DNA of 64,000 nt from Dokdonella_A sp963775445 (lineage in GTDB: Bacteria; Pseudomonadota; Gammaproteobacteria; Xanthomonadales; Rhodanobacteraceae). Within the stretch, counting starts at the first letter, position 1; every line of letters starts with the position of its first letter. The DNA lies in assembly GCA_963775445.1 (NCBI GenBank), contig CAVZIT010000004.1:1-64000 (forward strand), given 5' to 3'. Under the pieces are notes generated by a model, which searched no databases, had not been told where the DNA came from, and saw nothing but the letters and a program-made list of their open reading frames with translations. A program made the translations under genes and the position numbers. Positions 60,750-64,000 of the stretch are shown piece after piece.

Positions 60750-60825
60750 GCCGGCATAGCTCAGTTGGTAGAGCAACCGCCTTGTAAGCGGTAGGTCCCC
60801 AGTTCGAATCCGGGTGCCGGCACCA
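60750..60825 (+). tRNA. tRNA-Thr (anticodon UGU)
   Basis: A complete 76-base cloverleaf. The acceptor stem GCCGGCA pairs with TGCCGGC; discriminator A and an encoded CCA end the gene at 60825. The D-arm is TAGCTCAGTTGGTAGAGCA. The anticodon stem-loop is ACCGC-CTTGTAA-GCGGT with anticodon TGT, reading ACA and other Thr codons. The T-arm holds the GTTCGAATC block. A TAGAAT box at 60734-60739 fits a -10 promoter element. It stands alone between the SPOR gene and arginase. Confidence 0.97.
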
Positions 60826-60858
60826 CGCAAACCGCGCAATCACCCGGATAGAATCGCC

Positions 60859-61779
60859 ATGAAGGAATTCCCCGCTGTATCGCTGATCGGCGCGCCCACT
60901 GATATAGGCGCAGCGGATCGCGGCGCCTCCATGGGCCCCGAAGCGTTGCGCGTTGCGGGCATTGCACAGGCGCTGGCGGCGCGCGGCATCGCCGTGGCGG
61001 ATCGCGGCAACCTCGCCGGCCCGATCAATCCCTGGCAGCCGCCCACTGAGGGCTACCGGCACCTGAACGAGGTCGTGGCATGGACCCGCAGCGTGATGAA
61101 CGCGACTGCCGCCGAGCTCGCCGCGAACCGGTTGCCGATCATGCTCGGCGGCGATCACTGTCTCGCGGTCGGGTCGATCACAGCTGTCGCTCGTCATTGT
61201 CGGGTGCAGCAGCGCAAGCTGGTCATTTTCTGGCTCGATGCCCACGCGGATTTCAATACGAGTTCGATTACTCCGTCCGGCAATATCCATGGCATGCCGG
61301 TCGCGTGTCTGTGCGGCAACGGACCACCTGAGTTGACCGAACTCGGTGGCGTCGCGCCTGTAATTTCGCCCGACTGGATCCATCAGATCGGCATCCGTTC
61401 GGTCGATCAGGGCGAGAAGAAGCTCGTGCGCGACAGCGCGATCGACATTTACGACATGCGCAGCATCGATGAGATGGGCATGAAGCGCGTGATGGAGACC
61501 GCCCTCGCCCATGTCGATGCGGATACGCATCTGCACGTCAGTTTCGATGTGGATTTTCTGGATCCCGCGATTGCGCCGGCCGTTGGTACAACGGTACCGG
61601 GCGGACCGAACTACCGCGAGGCGCAGTTGTGCATGGAGATGATTGCCGACACCGGTCGTCTGCGCTCTCTAGACCTTGTGGAGCTCAATCCGGCCTTCGA
61701 CGAGCACAACCGCACGGCTGAGCTCATGGTCGATCTGGTCGAAAGCCTGTTCGGCAAATCGACCCTCATGCGCGACTAG
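60859..61779 (+). CDS. rocF: Arginase
   Basis: A 306-residue arginase that hydrolyses arginine to ornithine and urea with two manganese ions. Metal sites are LGGDHCLAVGS, WLDAHADFNTSSITPSGNIH and HVSFDVDFLDPAIAPAVGTT; LVELNPAFDEHNRTAELMVD is the C-terminal signature. The N-terminus (VSLIGAPTDIGAADRGASMG) is typical of true arginases rather than agmatinases. The start at 60859 follows the tRNA by 33 bp; the longer frame from 60814 would run into the tRNA and is rejected. No urease or ornithine genes are near. Confidence 0.95.
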   Translation: MKEFPAVSLIGAPTDIGAADRGASMGPEALRVAGIAQALAARGIAVADRGNLAGPINPWQPPTEGYRHLNEVVAWTRSVMNATAAELAANRLPIMLGGDHCLAVGSITAVARHCRVQQRKLVIFWLDAHADFNTSSITPSGNIHGMPVACLCGNGPPELTELGGVAPVISPDWIHQIGIRSVDQGEKKLVRDSAIDIYDMRSIDEMGMKRVMETALAHVDADTHLHVSFDVDFLDPAIAPAVGTTVPGGPNYREAQLCMEMIADTGRLRSLDLVELNPAFDEHNRTAELMVDLVESLFGKSTLMRD

Positions 61780-61821
61780 GCCAGAACCTTTCGCAAGACC
61801 TGCCGTTTGTATTAAGCGTGA

Positions 61822-61863
61822 CCCCTTCGACTTCGCGCCTTCAGCGCCACGCTCGGGCGAACG
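61822..61863. repeat. Single REP-like unit, copy D
   Basis: CCCCTTCGACTTCGCGCCTT and CACGCTCGGGCGAACG form the two arms of the REP-like palindrome between the convergent arginase and metalloprotease genes. It has no recognisable outer arm. Its position between convergent stops suggests a role at transcript ends or simple insertion into neutral space. Confidence 0.6.
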
Positions 61864-61878
61864 CATTTTGAGAGAGTT

Positions 61879-63204
61879 CTAATCGAACCCGTTGGCGAAG
61901 ATCGCGTCGCCGCCTTCCATCAGGCAGCTCGGCGTATTTGCGTTGATAAGCGCCGATAGCGTGGTGATCTGGGTGGGATGGAACTGAAGGACATCCTGGC
62001 CGCACCCATTCTGATTGCAGTAACTCATGATGGTACCCATCGGATGACCGGGTCCGCTGGTCGGGCAACTAGTCGGCCCGCTGTAACACCCCTGCGACGC
62101 TTCGCCGTTGAAGCACTGATCGATGGTGTTGGTGCTGACCGGGGCGGCGCCCGTCGTCACATCGGTGCAGTGCGTGTGGTAGGCGCCGAAATTATGGCCG
62201 AGTTCATGGCCACTGATGCGCGCTGAGAGGTCGACCGGAATCCCGGAGTTGGTGAATATCTGATTGACACTGTAGCTGCCGCCGGTCGATTGCGTCCGAC
62301 AATATGCGTTGAGCCAGGCGATGCCGGACGCCGAGTTGCCGCTGCCGGACTTGCCCGACAGCAATGCCGCGAAGCTGCGTTGAATGCTTGCGTAGTGTGT
62401 CTGCCAGTAACTGCCGAATTCGTCGAGATCGGCGCTGTCGGCCGGGGTGTCATTCGCAGTGTACGGATCCGGCGCCGTGCGCAGAAACGTGGTGCCCTCG
62501 GTCAGCCGGACATCGAGGTCGCGCAGGTACATCGCGTTCATGACGCCGAACAGATCCGCGATCCAGTTCGCCGCCGCGCCGGTGTCGTTGTTGAAGCGCT
62601 CCGACATGAATTCATTGTCGGTATCGATCGCAACGATCGCAATGCGCTGGCTGCCTCCCGGCGCGGCGAGTCCGGCGAGTTCAAGCTCGAACGCGCTCGG
62701 CATTGGTTGGCCACTCGGCAGTGCGTCGTTGCCGATGGATTCGATGCTCGGCACGACGCCCGGCGGCAATGCCCGATCGGCGGATATGGCTCGAACATGC
62801 AGCCCTTGCGCAGCGCGTTCTGCCTGGATCGCGAACAACCCGTCCGGGCCGGAACCGCTACCACGCATCCGCCCGAACCCGGGATCGAATGACAGGCTGA
62901 CGCGCGCGGAGCCATCGTCGCTGACGCCGATCAACTCGACGCGGCGACTGCGCGCGAGTTGGCGTTCTCCTTGTGCGTCCACCTCGACAAGGCGGGCACC
63001 GGGTGCATACACATCGATGCGTTCGAACTTTACCGACGCAAGCACACCCGGGGCCACCGGAAACGCCGGCAGGACAAGCTGCGATCCAGAATCCAGCGCC
63101 TCCAGCCGGCCGAGAACCGCATTGTCGAGCAGCACGTCGCCCGAAACCGGCGCGGCCGAGGCACCGATGGTCGCAAACAACAGGACAACAGCAACAAGGC
63201 GCAT
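61879..63204 (-). CDS. Secreted zinc metalloprotease (reprolysin/M12-like)
   Basis: A 441-residue exported protease. The signal peptide is MRLVAVVLLFATIGASAA. A propeptide-like region of about 170 residues follows, then the catalytic domain: RIAIVAIDTDNEFMSERFNN, the zinc site SGHELGHNFGAYHTHC (H-E-x-x-H-x-x-G-x-x-H) near residue 330, and the Met-turn GTIMSYCNQNG. Several cysteines after the zinc site could pair (CTDV, CFNG, CYSG, CPTS, CNQ). The C-terminus ends GDAIFANGFD, a tail I associate with exported proteins of this order. It is convergent with arginase. Substrate unknown. Confidence 0.85.
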   Translation of the reverse strand: MRLVAVVLLFATIGASAAPVSGDVLLDNAVLGRLEALDSGSQLVLPAFPVAPGVLASVKFERIDVYAPGARLVEVDAQGERQLARSRRVELIGVSDDGSARVSLSFDPGFGRMRGSGSGPDGLFAIQAERAAQGLHVRAISADRALPPGVVPSIESIGNDALPSGQPMPSAFELELAGLAAPGGSQRIAIVAIDTDNEFMSERFNNDTGAAANWIADLFGVMNAMYLRDLDVRLTEGTTFLRTAPDPYTANDTPADSADLDEFGSYWQTHYASIQRSFAALLSGKSGSGNSASGIAWLNAYCRTQSTGGSYSVNQIFTNSGIPVDLSARISGHELGHNFGAYHTHCTDVTTGAAPVSTNTIDQCFNGEASQGCYSGPTSCPTSGPGHPMGTIMSYCNQNGCGQDVLQFHPTQITTLSALINANTPSCLMEGGDAIFANGFD

Positions 63205-63314
63205 GGCGATGGGATCAACTGCAATCAGAAGTTGCAGTATCGCTCCACGCTTGCGCGCTCGCTGTGAACCGTTACCCGATTCGGCGCGTTGACTGGTCTG
63301 CGACCCCGCAGGCC

Positions 63315-64000
63315 TCAGAACTCGTAGGAAGCGCCCACATAGAACGTGCGCCCAGCGGCTGGATCTATTCCGCTGGAAAACACGCGGTTGTAGTATTTGC
63401 GGTCGCCGAGGTTGGAAATGCCACCAAGCAAGCGTACCTGCGGCAACACCCAGTAGTCGGCACTGAAGTCAACGACCGTGTACGAGGGCACCTTGGCGGG
63501 AATGTAGTTCGGTGCGTCCGGCGTCGCCAGTGGCAAGTTCGAATCCTGGAAATACTGGCTGGCCACGGACACTGCCGACAACGCAAGCTTCACCTTCTTG
63601 TCTTCGCGATACACGAAGCCGACGCGCGCCAGGTAGTTCGGCGAGAACGCGGGCTTGTTGCCCTCGTTGGCCGGATTGATCGTCGAAGTGAACTCTGCAT
63701 TGAGCAGGCTCAGGTTCGCGAACACCGAGAAGTGGCGGTTCGTGTGCGGGTCGCGCGCGGCAAGGAAGTCGTAGTCGATCTCGCCCTCGAAGCCGCGATG
63801 ACGGGTATTGCCCGTGTTGACGTCGATCGTGTTGCCCGGAGGCGCATCGGGGCCGGCCGGCTGACTCTCGATGCGATCCTTGACGTTGACCCAGAACAAG
63901 CTCGCGTCATAGAAAAGACCGGCGACCGGCGTTCCATGCACGCCCGCTTCGAATGACACGACATGGGTCGGATGCGGATCGTTGAGCGGACTCGGATCAA
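63315..64000 (-). CDS. TonB-dependent receptor, C-terminal part (cut by window edge)
   Basis: An open frame of about 228 residues reaching the end of the window, encoding the last beta-strands of a TonB-dependent outer-membrane receptor. Features are PLNDPHPTHVVSFEAGVHGT, ASLFWVNVKDRIESQP, RHRGFEGEIDYDFL, a YTVVDFSADYWVLPQVRLLG strand, the SNLGDRKYYNRVF box and the terminal aromatic residue (YVGASYEF). The plug, the TonB box and most of the barrel lie beyond 64000, so the substrate (siderophore, sugar or other) cannot be judged. The gene lies 110 bp upstream of the metalloprotease gene on the same strand. Confidence 0.9.
   Translation of the reverse strand, partial: DPSPLNDPHPTHVVSFEAGVHGTPVAGLFYDASLFWVNVKDRIESQPAGPDAPPGNTIDVNTGNTRHRGFEGEIDYDFLAARDPHTNRHFSVFANLSLLNAEFTSTINPANEGNKPAFSPNYLARVGFVYREDKKVKLALSAVSVASQYFQDSNLPLATPDAPNYIPAKVPSYTVVDFSADYWVLPQVRLLGGISNLGDRKYYNRVFSSGIDPAAGRTFYVGASYEF

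Noticed and set aside
60814..60858. Longer arginase start
   Set aside because: The 15 extra codons would begin inside the 3' end of the tRNA-Thr gene and have no homology; MKEFPAVSLIGAP at 60859 is the natural start.

Overview
The window reads as a chromosomal segment of a high-GC gammaproteobacterium of the Lysobacterales (Xanthomonadales), probably Rhodanobacteraceae or a close relative. The pointers are gene content and order (hemD-hemX-hemY; secB-gpsA; birA-coaX-SPOR protein-tRNA-Thr-arginase), a secreted protein ending in an IFxxGFD tail, and dispersed REP-type palindromes. No marker gene fixes the genus, so this is inference. Most of the window is dense core and housekeeping sequence. 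The accessory parts are the left end, the paralogue pair near 9-11 kb, the polysaccharide cluster near 50-57 kb and the secreted or TonB genes at the right end.

Left end (1-4.4 kb): mobile-element debris (an IS3 OrfB tail, then an IS110 N-terminus fused to the C-terminus of an integron integrase that carries its own ~110-bp palindromic insertion), a GT1 glycosyltransferase, a DUF1801 protein, uppP, and a four-copy ~97-bp tandem array built from a REP-like palindrome. 4.4-14.6 kb: a PQQ-type sugar dehydrogenase-like lipoprotein with a YbhB/PEBP protein, a TPR protein with a degenerate sulfotransferase domain, two tandem secreted paralogues of unknown function, plsC with a frameshifted yheT, and a thioesterase with srkA. 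14.9-24.6 kb: a ferredoxin-reductase fusion, hemD-hemX-hemY, thioesterase and lipoprotein genes, rhodanese, secB-gpsA, trmL. 24.7-33.6 kb: one 9-kb gene for a cyclic beta-1,2-glucan synthase-type protein.

33.9-50.2 kb: OsmC, an SDR enzyme, a two-unit M16 peptidase, lipoproteins, a secreted alpha/beta hydrolase with repeated C-terminal modules, a 2OG-Fe(II) oxygenase, a DUF885 protein, phenylalanine hydroxylase (phhA), a rhomboid protease, an RlmI-type methyltransferase, folE and a Tet-type MFS pump. 50.4-57.2 kb: a polysaccharide export and assembly cluster (Wzm and Wzt ABC exporter, GT2, Gmd-like SDR, GT4), then a 650-bp structured non-coding stretch and a UbiA-family prenyltransferase. 57.4-64 kb: a small secreted protein, birA-coaX-SPOR, tRNA-Thr(UGU), arginase, a secreted HExxH metalloprotease and the 3' part of a TonB-dependent receptor cut by the window edge.

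The most interesting non-coding signal is a modular, hairpin-rich element seen twice: compact inside the integron integrase remnant (2945-3057) and expanded near 55.7-56.3 kb. Both carry the same GCGAGRTGC stem with an NTGAAT loop, then a GGATGGC block, then a TTTT...AAAA stem-loop. A second family (6520-6624, 12938-13074, partly 14625-14768) places a REP palindrome inside short outer inverted repeats and looks like a MITE or BIME.
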